64,000 nucleotides of DNA, taken from positions 310,001-374,000 of the forward strand of contig NZ_SOCP01000007.1 in assembly GCF_004364325.1 (NCBI RefSeq), given 5' to 3'. Source of the DNA: Actinophytocola oryzae (GTDB lineage Bacteria > Actinomycetota > Actinomycetes > Mycobacteriales > Pseudonocardiaceae). Of this stretch, positions 56,422-64,000 are shown piece by piece (the first letter of the stretch is position 1; every line of letters begins with the position of its first letter). The position numbers were made by a program, and so were the translations under genes. A model generated the notes under the pieces. It was not told where the DNA came from and did no database searches. It saw only the letters and a list, made by a program, of their open reading frames with translations.

Positions 56422-56472
56422 TGAGAATGACGCTCTCTCAGAACGTATCGTTTGTTCTCAATCATTGCAATG
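56422..56472. promoter_or_regulatory. Divergent promoter region with two operator-like motif types
   Basis: GAGAATGACGCTCTC (56423-56437) fits GAGAA-N5-TTCTC with one mismatch. AGAAC and GTTCT arms follow at 56440-56458. CATTGCAATG (56463-56472) is a perfect 10-bp palindrome related to the CCTTGCAA motif. The region separates the nine-gene minus-strand operon from the MaoC-led plus-strand operon, so both may be jointly regulated. Confidence 0.55.
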
Positions 56473-56543
56473 TATGGCTAGCATGTTCGGTGAAGAGCGC
56501 TCTCAGGGCGCCTCACCGCCGACGAACCGACCGGGAGCGTGTG

Positions 56544-57725
56544 ATGACCGACGAGAAGGCCGCCCGGCTCGACCTGTCCGACGTCGACCACCGTGTCGGC
56601 AGGCCGGTCGGCGGGGGACAGCTGTGGGACCCGTGTGCCGCCTCCGACATCCGCCGCTGGGTGATGGCCATGGACTACCCGAACCCACTGCACTGGGACG
56701 AGACGTTCGCACACGAGTCCAGGTACGGCGGGCTCGTCGCGCCGCAGTCGATCGCGGTCGCCCTGGACTACGGGCACGGCGCGCAGCCGGCCTGTGTCGG
56801 CCACATCCCCGACAGCCACCTGATCTTCGGCGGCGAGGAGTGGTGGTTCTACGGCTGCCCGGTGCGCGTCGGCGACAAGCTCTTCCAGGAACGGCGTTTC
56901 CACGACTACAAGGTGGTGGAGACCAGGTTCGCCGGGCCGACCATGTTCTCCCGGGGCGACACCGTCCACACCAACCAGCACGGCGCGCTGGTGGCCCGCG
57001 AGCGGTCGACCGCCATCCGCTACCTCGCCGCCGAGGCGGAGAAGCGCGGCCTGTACGACAACCAGGCCGCCGCGCCGCGCTGGACAGAGGCCGAGCTGGA
57101 CGGGGTCGCGCGGCTGCGCCACGAGTGGCTGATGTCCAACCGGGCCGGTGTCTCGCCGCGCTTCGACGAGGTGAAGGTCGGCGACGTGCTGCCGAGGCGG
57201 GTGATCGGCCCGCACAGCATCGCGAGCTTCACGACCGAGTACCGCGCGTTCCTGTTCAACATCTGGGGCACGTTCGGCTGGACCGCCCCGCCCGGCGTCG
57301 AGGACCCGTGGGTCAACCAGGACCCGGGGTGGATGAAGGACTTCGCCTTCGACGAGGAGGGCGCCACGATCGACCCGCGCAAGCGCGACGGGCTCTACGT
57401 CGGCCCCTCCCGCGGCCACATCGACGCGGCCAGGGCGGGCGAGGTCGGCATGGGCCGCGCCTACGGCTACGGTGCCACGATGGGTGCCTGGTGCACCGAC
57501 CACCTCGCCTACTGGGCGGGCCACGACGGCATGGTGCGCCACTCCAGGGCGACCTTCCGGGGCCCCGCCTTCGAGGGCGACGTCACCTACTTCGACGCGG
57601 AGGTCGTCGACAAGCAGGCCGAGTCGTCGTGGGGCGTGCCGCTCGTCCAGGTGAGGCTGCGACTGTCCAACCAGGACGGCGTGGTGCTGGTGGACTGCAC
57701 CGCGGAGGTCGAGCTGCCGTGGTGA
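56544..57725 (+). CDS. MaoC-like hot-dog fold hydratase
   Basis: A 393-residue protein with two hot-dog-like halves. The first has WVMAMDYPNPLHWDETFA and RYGGLVAPQSIA, the N-terminal hydratase-like pattern. The second has GRAYGYGATMGAWCTDHLAYW and RATFRGPAFEGDVTYF, the MaoC C-terminal pattern. ATG 56544 has GGGAG six bases upstream. Its stop overlaps the ligase start (GTGA). It is likely a (R)-specific enoyl-CoA hydratase or a related dehydratase; substrate unknown. Confidence 0.87.
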   Translation: MTDEKAARLDLSDVDHRVGRPVGGGQLWDPCAASDIRRWVMAMDYPNPLHWDETFAHESRYGGLVAPQSIAVALDYGHGAQPACVGHIPDSHLIFGGEEWWFYGCPVRVGDKLFQERRFHDYKVVETRFAGPTMFSRGDTVHTNQHGALVARERSTAIRYLAAEAEKRGLYDNQAAAPRWTEAELDGVARLRHEWLMSNRAGVSPRFDEVKVGDVLPRRVIGPHSIASFTTEYRAFLFNIWGTFGWTAPPGVEDPWVNQDPGWMKDFAFDEEGATIDPRKRDGLYVGPSRGHIDAARAGEVGMGRAYGYGATMGAWCTDHLAYWAGHDGMVRHSRATFRGPAFEGDVTYFDAEVVDKQAESSWGVPLVQVRLRLSNQDGVVLVDCTAEVELPW

Positions 57726-59380
57726 CGCCCGACTCGGTCGTGTCCGGCCCGCCGCTGCACACCGAGCCGGGCCTCGGCGCGCTCACGCTGCCGGGTTTCC
57801 TGCGCGAGGTGAGCACCGCCTACGCCGACCGCGAGGCGCTCGTCCTGCGCACGCCGGAGGAGACCGTCCGCTGGACCTACACCGACCTGTGGGAGCAGGC
57901 GGTCGCGGTGGCGCGGGCGCTGCGGGCGTGCGGCATCGGCAAGGACGGCCGGGTGGGCGTGCTGATGACCAACCGGCCCGAGTGGCTCGCCTCGGTGTGG
58001 GGCACGGCGCTCGCCGGGGGCGTGGCCGTCACGCTCAGCACGTTCTCCACACCGCCGGAGCTGGCGCACCTGCTCCAGGCCTCCGCCGTGTCCGTCCTGC
58101 TGTTCGAGCGGACCGTCGCGGCGACCGACTTCGCCACCGTGCTCGGCGACCTCGCCCCTCGGTCGCCGCTGTTCCCCTTCCTGGGCCACCTCGCCATGGT
58201 CGGGGACCCGCTGCCCGGCAGCGCGATCGACACCTGGGCGGACTTCCTCGCCCGCGGCGCAGGCGAGCCACGCGAGCTGGTGGCGGCCACCGCCGAGGCG
58301 GTGGCGCCGAGCGACACCGCCGTGTTGTTCTTCTCCTCCGGCTCCACGAGCAGGCCCAAGGGCATCCTGAGCGCGCACCGCGGTGTCTGCGTGCAGCTGT
58401 GGCGGTTCCGGCGCATGTACGGGGTCGGTCCGGCCGACCACGTCCGCTGCTGGACCGCCAACGGCTTCTTCTGGTCCGGCAACTTCGGCATGGCACTCGG
58501 CACGACCCTCGCGAGCGGCGGCACCCTGGTGCTGCAGCGGACCTTCGACGCGCGGGCCGCACTGGACCTCATGGCTGCCGAGCGGGTGAACCTCCTGCTC
58601 GCCTGGCCCCACCAGTGGGCCCAGCTCGAGGGCGCGCCCAACTGGCACGACACGGACCTGTCCGCGTTGCGCTTCGTGGACGCCGACACCCCCATCGCCC
58701 GCCACCCGACCGTGAGCACGACCTGGCACGAGCCCGGCCACGCCTACGGCAACACGGAGACCTTCACGATCTCCACCTGCTTCCCGGCCGACACACCACC
58801 CGCGACGCACGGCGGCAGCAGCGGCGAGCCGCTCCCCGGCAACACCGTGCGGATCGTCGACCCGCTGACCGGCGCCGTCGTGCCGCGCGGCGAACGCGGC
58901 GAGATCTGCGTCAAGGGCCCCACGCTGATGCTGGGCTACCTCGGCACGCCACTGGACGAGACCCTGGACGCGGAGGGCTTCTTCCGCACCGGCGACGGCG
59001 GCCACGTCGACGAGGCGGGCAGGCTGTTCTGGGAGGGCAGGCTCACCGACATCATCAAGACTGGCGGCGCCAACGTCTCCCCGCTGGAGGTGGACGAGGC
59101 GCTTGCCGCCTATCCCGGGGTGCGGGTCGCGCACACCGTCGGCGTGCCGCACGAGACGCTCGGCGAGGTCGTCGTCGCCTGCGTCGTCCCCCACGACAGC
59201 GCCGCCCCCGACGTCGAGGCGATCCGCACCCACCTGCGGGCGCGGCTCGCCAGCTACAAGGTGCCCCGGCACGTCCTGTTCTTCACCGCGGCCGACGTCG
59301 CGCTCACCGGCAGCTCGAAGATCAAGTCCGCGGAGCTTCGGGAGCTGGCCACGCGGCGCCTCAAGGAATGTCAAGACTAA
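57722..59380 (+). CDS. Acyl-CoA/AMP-dependent ligase (FadD-like)
   Basis: A 552-residue adenylate-forming ligase. FFSSGSTSRPKGILSAHRG is the P-loop-like motif, YGNTETFT the A5 motif, GFFRTGDGGHVDEAG the A7 motif, RLTDIIKTGGANVSP the hinge, and TGSSKIKSAELRE includes the C-terminal Lys. The GTG start overlaps the MaoC-like stop. The TAA stop lies two bases before a CCTTGCAA-type motif. It should make the acyl-CoA that the downstream dehydrogenases use. Confidence 0.94.
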   Translation: MTPDSVVSGPPLHTEPGLGALTLPGFLREVSTAYADREALVLRTPEETVRWTYTDLWEQAVAVARALRACGIGKDGRVGVLMTNRPEWLASVWGTALAGGVAVTLSTFSTPPELAHLLQASAVSVLLFERTVAATDFATVLGDLAPRSPLFPFLGHLAMVGDPLPGSAIDTWADFLARGAGEPRELVAATAEAVAPSDTAVLFFSSGSTSRPKGILSAHRGVCVQLWRFRRMYGVGPADHVRCWTANGFFWSGNFGMALGTTLASGGTLVLQRTFDARAALDLMAAERVNLLLAWPHQWAQLEGAPNWHDTDLSALRFVDADTPIARHPTVSTTWHEPGHAYGNTETFTISTCFPADTPPATHGGSSGEPLPGNTVRIVDPLTGAVVPRGERGEICVKGPTLMLGYLGTPLDETLDAEGFFRTGDGGHVDEAGRLFWEGRLTDIIKTGGANVSPLEVDEALAAYPGVRVAHTVGVPHETLGEVVVACVVPHDSAAPDVEAIRTHLRARLASYKVPRHVLFFTAADVALTGSSKIKSAELRELATRRLKECQD

Positions 59381-59382
59381 CA

Positions 59383-59396
59383 ATCCTTGCAATGAA
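59383..59396. promoter_or_regulatory. CCTTGCAA-type operator-like site
   Basis: ATCCTTGCAATGAA shares ten consecutive bases with the perfect palindrome at 41176. It lies directly before the acyl-CoA dehydrogenase start and overlaps an alternative ATG at 59392. Candidate site for the GntR protein and for an internal promoter. Confidence 0.5.
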
Positions 59397-59403
59397 TGAG
59401 AGC

Positions 59404-60552
59404 ATGACTGTCGTGGACCTCGACTTCGGCACCGACGCGACGGCGCTCCGCGAACAGTTGCGGGGGCTGGTGCGCGACCACGTGCCAGACGACTTCCTCG
59501 GCGCGTTCACCGACGACCCGGCCGACCTCGCGACCGCCCAGCGGTTCTGCGGGCTGCTCGCCGAGCGGGACCTGCTGTGCCTCGCGTGGCCCGCCGAGTT
59601 CGGCGGGCGCGACGCGTCGGTCTGGGAGCAGACGGTGGTCCGCGAGGAGATGTGGGCACACCACGAACCCCGGGGCGCGCAGTACATGGGCGTCAACTGG
59701 GTCGGCCCCACGATCATGCGGCACGGCACCGACGAACAGCGGCGCACACACCTGCCGCCCATCGCGCGCGGCGAGGTGATCTGGTGCCAGGGCTTCAGCG
59801 AGCCGGACGCGGGCTCCGACCTGGCGTCCCTGCGCACCACCGCACGCCGGGACGGCACGGGGTGGCGGATCTCCGGCCAGAAGATCTGGACCTCCTACGC
59901 CACGATGGCGCAGTGGTGCTTCCTGCTCGCCAGGACCTCGAGGGGCGACAAGCGCCAGCAGGGCCTGACGATCTTCCTGGTGCCGATGTCCGACCCGGCG
60001 ATCGAGGTCCGGCCCATCCACAGCCTCCTGGGACCGCACCACCTCAACGAGGTGTTCTTCGACGACCTCGTGGTGACCGCAGCCGACGTGCTCGGCACCG
60101 TGGACGAGGGCTGGCGGGTGGTGCAGGAGGTGCTGGCGTTCGAACGGGTCGGCATCGCCCGCTACGCCCGCTGCGAGCGCCTGCTGCAGGCGGCACCGGA
60201 CGCGCTCGGCGCCGCGTGGGAGGACCTGCCCGCGGAGCTGCGCGGGCGGTGGGCGCGGATGCTGGCGCACTGCCGCCGGGCCCGCCTGCTCGCCTACCGC
60301 GTGGTGCGGACGCAGAGCCAGGGCACGGTGCACCCTGGCGACGCCGCGACCTACCGCATCGCGGTGACCAGGCTCGACCAGGACAGCGCCGAGGTGCTGA
60401 TGGAGCTGGCCGAGCACGCCGGCACCGGGGCCGGCCGGTTCCGTGCGGCGGTCGCGGACCACTGGCGCTACGCGCAGGCGTCCACGGTCGCGTCGGGAAG
60501 CGTCGAGATGCAACGGGTCCTGCTGGCCCGGTCGCTGCTGGCGGCGCCGTGA
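59404..60552 (+). CDS. Acyl-CoA dehydrogenase, larger subunit of a probable heteromeric pair
   Basis: A 382-residue FAD enzyme. CQGFSEPDAGSDLASL and SGQKIWTSYA bind the flavin, and the C terminus reads TVASGSVEMQRVLLA, where medium-chain enzymes have YEGT with the catalytic Glu. The substitution, plus a smaller dehydrogenase subunit starting within its stop (GTGA), fits the heterotetrameric FadE type known from actinobacterial steroid side-chain degradation. ATG 59404 is chosen; ATG 59392 adds four residues. Confidence 0.9.
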   Translation: MTVVDLDFGTDATALREQLRGLVRDHVPDDFLGAFTDDPADLATAQRFCGLLAERDLLCLAWPAEFGGRDASVWEQTVVREEMWAHHEPRGAQYMGVNWVGPTIMRHGTDEQRRTHLPPIARGEVIWCQGFSEPDAGSDLASLRTTARRDGTGWRISGQKIWTSYATMAQWCFLLARTSRGDKRQQGLTIFLVPMSDPAIEVRPIHSLLGPHHLNEVFFDDLVVTAADVLGTVDEGWRVVQEVLAFERVGIARYARCERLLQAAPDALGAAWEDLPAELRGRWARMLAHCRRARLLAYRVVRTQSQGTVHPGDAATYRIAVTRLDQDSAEVLMELAEHAGTGAGRFRAAVADHWRYAQASTVASGSVEMQRVLLARSLLAAP

Positions 60553-61484
60553 ACCTCGAGCTGAGCGACGAGGCGCTCGCCTACGGCAAGGAGGCGCGCC
60601 GGGCGATCGAGGCGGCGGGCGGCGACGAGCTGACCCGGCGGGCCGAGCGGGAGCCGGACGTGCGGTCGCGGCTCGTCGCGCCGCTGCTCGCCGAGATCGG
60701 GGCGTGGGACCTCGCGCCACGCACCGACGCCGACGAGCTGGAGGCGGCGGCCACCCTGTGCCGGGCGGCCGGCTACTGGGGCCTGGCCTACCCGGTCGCC
60801 GAACGCCTGTCCCGGCCTGCGGACCTGGACGTCGACGGGCTGGTGGTGGGCACCCGCGGCACCGTCGCCGGACTGGGCCTGCGCTGGGCGGCCGTGACCC
60901 TGGACGGCCACCGGAGCATCGCCGTGCCCAGGACACCCGCCGCCCCGCCGCGTGCGTCCGCGTTCGTCGGCGACCTCGACCTGCGCCCGGTCGACGACGA
61001 CGGCGCGCAGGACGTGGCGCTGGGCCTGGTGCTGCCGTGCTGGACCCTGCTCGGCATGCTGGACCGGGCGCTCGCGCTCACCCGCGAGCACGTGCTGGTC
61101 CGGCACCAGTTCGGCCGCCCGCTCGCCGAGTTCCAGGGCGTCCGCTTCCAGCTGACCGACGCCGAGGTCGAACGCGCCGGCGTCGAGGCACTCGCGAAGT
61201 ACGCGCTGTGGAGCGTCCAGTCCGGCCTGGCCGAGGCCGTCGAGGACGCGCTCACGCTGCGGCTCGCGGCGGTCGAGGCCGCCGAGCTCGTCTTCCGGGT
61301 CGCACACCAGCTGCACGGCGCCATCGGCTTCTGCGACGAGACGACCCTGTCCTGGCTCTCCCGCCAGAGCCAGCCGCTGCGGCGGCTGCCGCTCGCCAGG
61401 TCCGCCACCCTGGACGCGCTGACGAGGGCACTCGGCAGGCACGGCATGACCGGTTTGTTCGGCCCGTCGCGGGGAGCACGATGA
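60549..61484 (+). CDS. Acyl-CoA dehydrogenase, smaller subunit of a probable heteromeric pair
   Basis: A 311-residue protein with the C-terminal dehydrogenase fold: REHVLVRHQFGRPLAEFQGV and HQLHGAIGFCDETTLSWLSR. The N-terminal part is short and lacks the usual flavin motif TEPxAGSD, so it is incomplete as a stand-alone enzyme. GTG 60549 overlaps the larger subunit's stop, the stop overlaps the crotonase start. Such short partners contribute half of the FAD/substrate sites in alpha2beta2 FadE complexes (family knowledge). Confidence 0.88.
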   Translation: MNLELSDEALAYGKEARRAIEAAGGDELTRRAEREPDVRSRLVAPLLAEIGAWDLAPRTDADELEAAATLCRAAGYWGLAYPVAERLSRPADLDVDGLVVGTRGTVAGLGLRWAAVTLDGHRSIAVPRTPAAPPRASAFVGDLDLRPVDDDGAQDVALGLVLPCWTLLGMLDRALALTREHVLVRHQFGRPLAEFQGVRFQLTDAEVERAGVEALAKYALWSVQSGLAEAVEDALTLRLAAVEAAELVFRVAHQLHGAIGFCDETTLSWLSRQSQPLRRLPLARSATLDALTRALGRHGMTGLFGPSRGAR

Positions 61485-62260
61485 ACTACGACCTGCCCGA
61501 CGAGCTGGCCGTCGAGTGCGTGGGCCCGGTCCGCACGGTGGTCGTCAACCGCCCGGCGGAGCTGAACGCGGTCAACCGGCCGCTGCACCGCGCGCTGGCG
61601 GAGGTCTGGCGGCAGCTGGCCGCGGACCGGGCGGCCAGGGTGGTCGTCCTGACCGGCGCCGGGCGGACGTTCTGCGCGGGCGGTGACCTCGACTGGATCA
61701 CCTCGTTCCTGGACGATCCGGTGGCCAGGGACGAGAGCCTGCGCGAGGGCGCGCAGATCATCGAGGAGCTGCTCCGCTTCCCGCTGCCGGTGATCGCCGC
61801 GGTCAACGGCGCTGCGGTGGGACTCGGCTGCAGTCTGGCCGTGCTGTGCGACATCGTGCTGATGGCCGACACCGCGCACCTGGCCGACCCGCACGTCTCG
61901 GTCGGTCTGGTGGCGGGGGACGGCGGCGCGGCGTTCTGGCCGCTGCTCACCCCGATCCTGCGGTCCCGCGAGTACCTGTTCACCGGCGACCGCATCCCGG
62001 CCGCCACCGCCGTCGAGCTGGGACTGGCCTCCCGCACCACCGCACCGGCGGCACTGCTGCCCGAGGCCCGTTCCCTCGCCGAGCGCCTGGCCGCCCAGCC
62101 CACCGAGGCGCTGCGCGGCACCAAGCGGGTGGCGAACATGTACCTGTCCCAGGCGCTGGCGGGCGCGGTGCAGGCGGGTTTCGCCGCCGAGGCGGTCACC
62201 ATGCGGTCCGCGGAACACCGTGACCGGCTGACGGCGTTGCGACGGAGAGCGGGCCGATGA
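61481..62260 (+). CDS. Crotonase-family protein without either canonical hydratase Glu
   Basis: A 259-residue crotonase. FCAGGDLDWI and NGAAVGLGCS form the oxyanion hole. At the first Glu position the motif reads GLGCSLAV, and at the second DPHVSVGLVAGDGG, so both Glu are replaced. Standard enoyl-CoA hydration is unlikely; isomerisation, hydrolysis, decarboxylation or retro-Claisen chemistry are options. It is coupled on both sides (ATGA overlaps) inside the dehydrogenase operon. Confidence 0.88.
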   Translation: MNYDLPDELAVECVGPVRTVVVNRPAELNAVNRPLHRALAEVWRQLAADRAARVVVLTGAGRTFCAGGDLDWITSFLDDPVARDESLREGAQIIEELLRFPLPVIAAVNGAAVGLGCSLAVLCDIVLMADTAHLADPHVSVGLVAGDGGAAFWPLLTPILRSREYLFTGDRIPAATAVELGLASRTTAPAALLPEARSLAERLAAQPTEALRGTKRVANMYLSQALAGAVQAGFAAEAVTMRSAEHRDRLTALRRRAGR

Positions 62261-63423
62261 GCACGCGTCCCGACGAGTTCCGCGCCGAGGTGCGGGAGTG
62301 GTGCCGCACGCACGTGCCTGCGGGCTGGCGGACGCGGACCGGCGGCGACGCGGAGTTCGCCGCGTTCCAGCGGGACTGGTTCCAGGAGCTGCGTGGCGCG
62401 GGCTTCGCCGTCCCGCACTGGCCCGCGCGGTGGGGCGGCGGCCTGCCGGTGGACGAGCAGGTCGTGCTGTACCAGGAGCTCGCCGCCTCGGACGCGCCCC
62501 GGCTGGTGCTGGCCTTCGTCGCGATCCACCACGCCGCCGCGACACTGCTCGCCGCGGGCACCGAGGAACAGCGCCGGCGCCACCTCCCGGCCATCCTGGA
62601 CGGCGAGTTGTGGGTCCAGGGCTTCTCCGAGCCCGACGCCGGCTCCGACCTCGCCGCGCTCCGCACGACCGCGCGGCGGGACGGCGACACCTACGTCGTC
62701 ACCGGGCAGAAGCTGTGGGCGAGCGGCGCCGCGCACGCCGACCGGTGCCTGCTGCTGGCCCGCACCGATCCCACCGCGCCGAAGCGGCACGGCATCTCCT
62801 ACTTCCTGCTGGACATGCGCACCCCGGGCATCGACGTGCGGCCCGTCCGCCAGGCCACCGGCGAGTCCCACTTCAGCGAGATCTTCCTGACCGACGTGGC
62901 CGTCCCGGCGACCGACCTCGTCGGCCGGGAGAATGCGGGATGGCAGGTGGCGCAGGCGACCCTGGCCGCCGAACGCGGCATGACCATGCTGGAGCTGGCC
63001 GAACGGCTGGGCAACGCGGGCTTCCGGCGCCTCCTGGACACCTGCGCGCGGACCGGGTCGCTCGACGATCCGCTCGTGGCCGACGGGCTCGCCGCGTTCG
63101 ACACCGAGATCACCGGACTGCGCGCGCTGTGCCGGGACCTGGTCGGGACCGGGGAACCCGGCCCGGCCGACGCCTCGATCGTGAAGCTGTACTACAGCGA
63201 GCTGTTGCAGCGGATGACGGACTTCGGCGTCACCGTGGCCGGCCTCGCCGCACACACCGAGCTGACCAGGCCCGCGTCCAGCAGCTGGGAGTCCGGCGCC
63301 TGGATGCTGGACTTCGTGGGCTCGTGGGAGTGGACGATCCCGGGCGGCACCAGCGAGATCCAGCGCACGATCATCGCCGAACGCGGCCTCGGCCTGCCCC
63401 GCGAACCGAGGCCGACCCGATGA
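62257..63423 (+). CDS. Acyl-CoA dehydrogenase, larger subunit of a second pair
   Basis: A 388-residue FAD acyl-CoA dehydrogenase. VQGFSEPDAGSDLAALRTT and TGQKLWASGAAHA are flavin motifs, and the C terminus IPGGTSEIQRTIIAERGLG has Gly where YEGT enzymes have the base. It resembles FadE28/FadE26-type subunits. ATG 62257 overlaps the crotonase stop; its own stop overlaps the next dehydrogenase start, giving a second large/small pair. Confidence 0.92.
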   Translation: MSTRPDEFRAEVREWCRTHVPAGWRTRTGGDAEFAAFQRDWFQELRGAGFAVPHWPARWGGGLPVDEQVVLYQELAASDAPRLVLAFVAIHHAAATLLAAGTEEQRRRHLPAILDGELWVQGFSEPDAGSDLAALRTTARRDGDTYVVTGQKLWASGAAHADRCLLLARTDPTAPKRHGISYFLLDMRTPGIDVRPVRQATGESHFSEIFLTDVAVPATDLVGRENAGWQVAQATLAAERGMTMLELAERLGNAGFRRLLDTCARTGSLDDPLVADGLAAFDTEITGLRALCRDLVGTGEPGPADASIVKLYYSELLQRMTDFGVTVAGLAAHTELTRPASSSWESGAWMLDFVGSWEWTIPGGTSEIQRTIIAERGLGLPREPRPTR

Positions 63424-64000
63424 CCGGCTTCGCCGCGGTCCACGACGAACTCCGGGCGGTGGCCAGGAACCTGCTCGCGAAGCCGACCCGGGTGGACCGG
63501 AAGCTGTTGGCCGAGACCGGATGGCTGGGCCTGGAGGTGCCGGAGGCACTCGGCGGCGCGGGCGCCACCTTCGCGGAGACCGCGGTCGTGCTGGACGAGC
63601 TGGGCCGCACGGCGGCTCCCAGTGCCTACCTGGGCGCGGGAGTGCTGGGCGTGGGCACGCTGACGGCGCTCACCCCGAACGCGGACCGCGACGCGTTGCT
63701 CCGCGACACCGCGTCCGGCGCCCTGCTGCCCGCGGTGGCACTGGTGCCGGACGCGAACACCGCGGCCCCGAACGAGCCCCCGTTCCGGCTCGAGCGCGGC
63801 ATGCTGCTGCACGGCAGCGCGACGTTCGTCCCGGACGCCGCGGACGCCGACCGGTTGCTGGTGCTGGCACGGGACCACGACGGTGTGCCCGTGGTCGTGG
63901 ACGTGCCGCCCTCGGCACCGGGTCTGGTCCGGGAGCGGCAGCCGGTGCTGGACGCGACCCGGCGCCTGGCGACGGTGACCGCGACCGGTGTGCGCCTCCG
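63420..64000 (+). CDS. Acyl-CoA dehydrogenase, partner subunit (3' end outside window)
   Basis: An open frame from ATG 63420 to the right edge, at least 193 residues. LLAETGWLGLEVPEALGGAGATFAE is the N-terminal dehydrogenase pattern, but the flavin motif TEPxAGSD is missing in the part seen and replaced by SGALLPAVALVPD. This fits the FAD-poor partner of a heteromeric FadE. The start overlaps the preceding stop (ATGA). Confidence 0.87.
   Translation, partial: MTGFAAVHDELRAVARNLLAKPTRVDRKLLAETGWLGLEVPEALGGAGATFAETAVVLDELGRTAAPSAYLGAGVLGVGTLTALTPNADRDALLRDTASGALLPAVALVPDANTAAPNEPPFRLERGMLLHGSATFVPDAADADRLLVLARDHDGVPVVVDVPPSAPGLVRERQPVLDATRRLATVTATGVRL

Noticed and set aside
54956..57721. Plus-strand extension of the ligase frame starting near 54956
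   Set aside because: It is antisense to the beta-propeller gene and then a shadow of the MaoC gene; the ligase begins at GTG 57722 in a GTGA overlap.
1..64000. Insertion sequence, prophage, tRNA or rRNA gene
   Set aside because: No transposase, integrase, phage structural gene, tRNA cloverleaf or rRNA segment was recognised on either strand by reading; a covariance-model scan was not possible here.

Overview
The window is high-GC DNA (roughly 70 % by eye) with GTG, TTG and ATG starts, many 4-base start/stop overlaps, TetR and GntR regulators, P450/[3Fe-4S] ferredoxin pairs, FadD/FadE genes and a mycofactocin locus. This points to an actinobacterium, most likely a Pseudonocardiales-type genus (inference; no rRNA or tRNA gene is present). 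Nearly all of it is catabolic: CoA ligases, acyl-CoA dehydrogenases, crotonases, CoA transferases, SDRs, Rieske oxygenases, a Baeyer-Villiger-type monooxygenase and P450s, in at least ten operons.

Layout. 1-2130: end of an acyl-CoA dehydrogenase, a P450 and its ferredoxin. 2304-6215: an orphan AbiEi-like protein, a Rieske oxygenase with a 108-residue partner, a TetR regulator and an unknown ORF. 6291-12160 (minus): LLM oxidoreductase, SDR, acyl-CoA dehydrogenase, APH-fold kinase, crotonase and quinone oxidoreductase; the kinase/dehydrogenase pair resembles the 4-hydroxyacyl-CoA (LvaA/LvaC, ACAD10/11) route. 12406-20145 (minus): SDR, two beta-hydroxyacid dehydrogenases, a mycofactocin-type SDR, ferredoxin, P450, a DUF35-thiolase fusion, a hydrolase and DoxX. 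20274-29707: aldehyde dehydrogenase/CoA transferase, crotonase, degenerate hydrolase, two acyl-CoA ligases, an amidohydrolase and FolP2. 29913-38147: the mycofactocin cluster, mftA-B-C-SDR-mftF-mftD-crotonase-amidohydrolase on the minus strand with mftR divergent; no MftE or MftG is seen. 38101-45238: SDR, GntR, ligase (minus) and CoA transferase, CitE-like lyase, second CoA transferase-like protein, crotonase (plus). 45245-56371 (minus): nine-gene oxidative operon (beta-propeller, SDR, Rieske, monooxygenase, SDR, ThDP enzyme, aldehyde dehydrogenase, SDR, NTF2-like). 56544-64000 (plus): MaoC-type hydratase, ligase, four acyl-CoA dehydrogenase subunits and a crotonase.

Cross-cutting signals. 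(1) A palindromic repeat family of length 30n+23 bp occurs at seven loci, all in the left 35 kb. It acts as an apparent terminator, supplies the stop codon of three genes, and is read in frame inside two others: the DUF35-thiolase fusion and the N terminus of MftF. (2) An operator-like motif, GAGAA-N5-TTCTC, lies in front of several catabolic operons. (3) A second motif centred on CCTTGCAA lies at the GntR locus and before two other operons, suggesting two local regulons. All functional calls are from sequence reading only; no database search was run.
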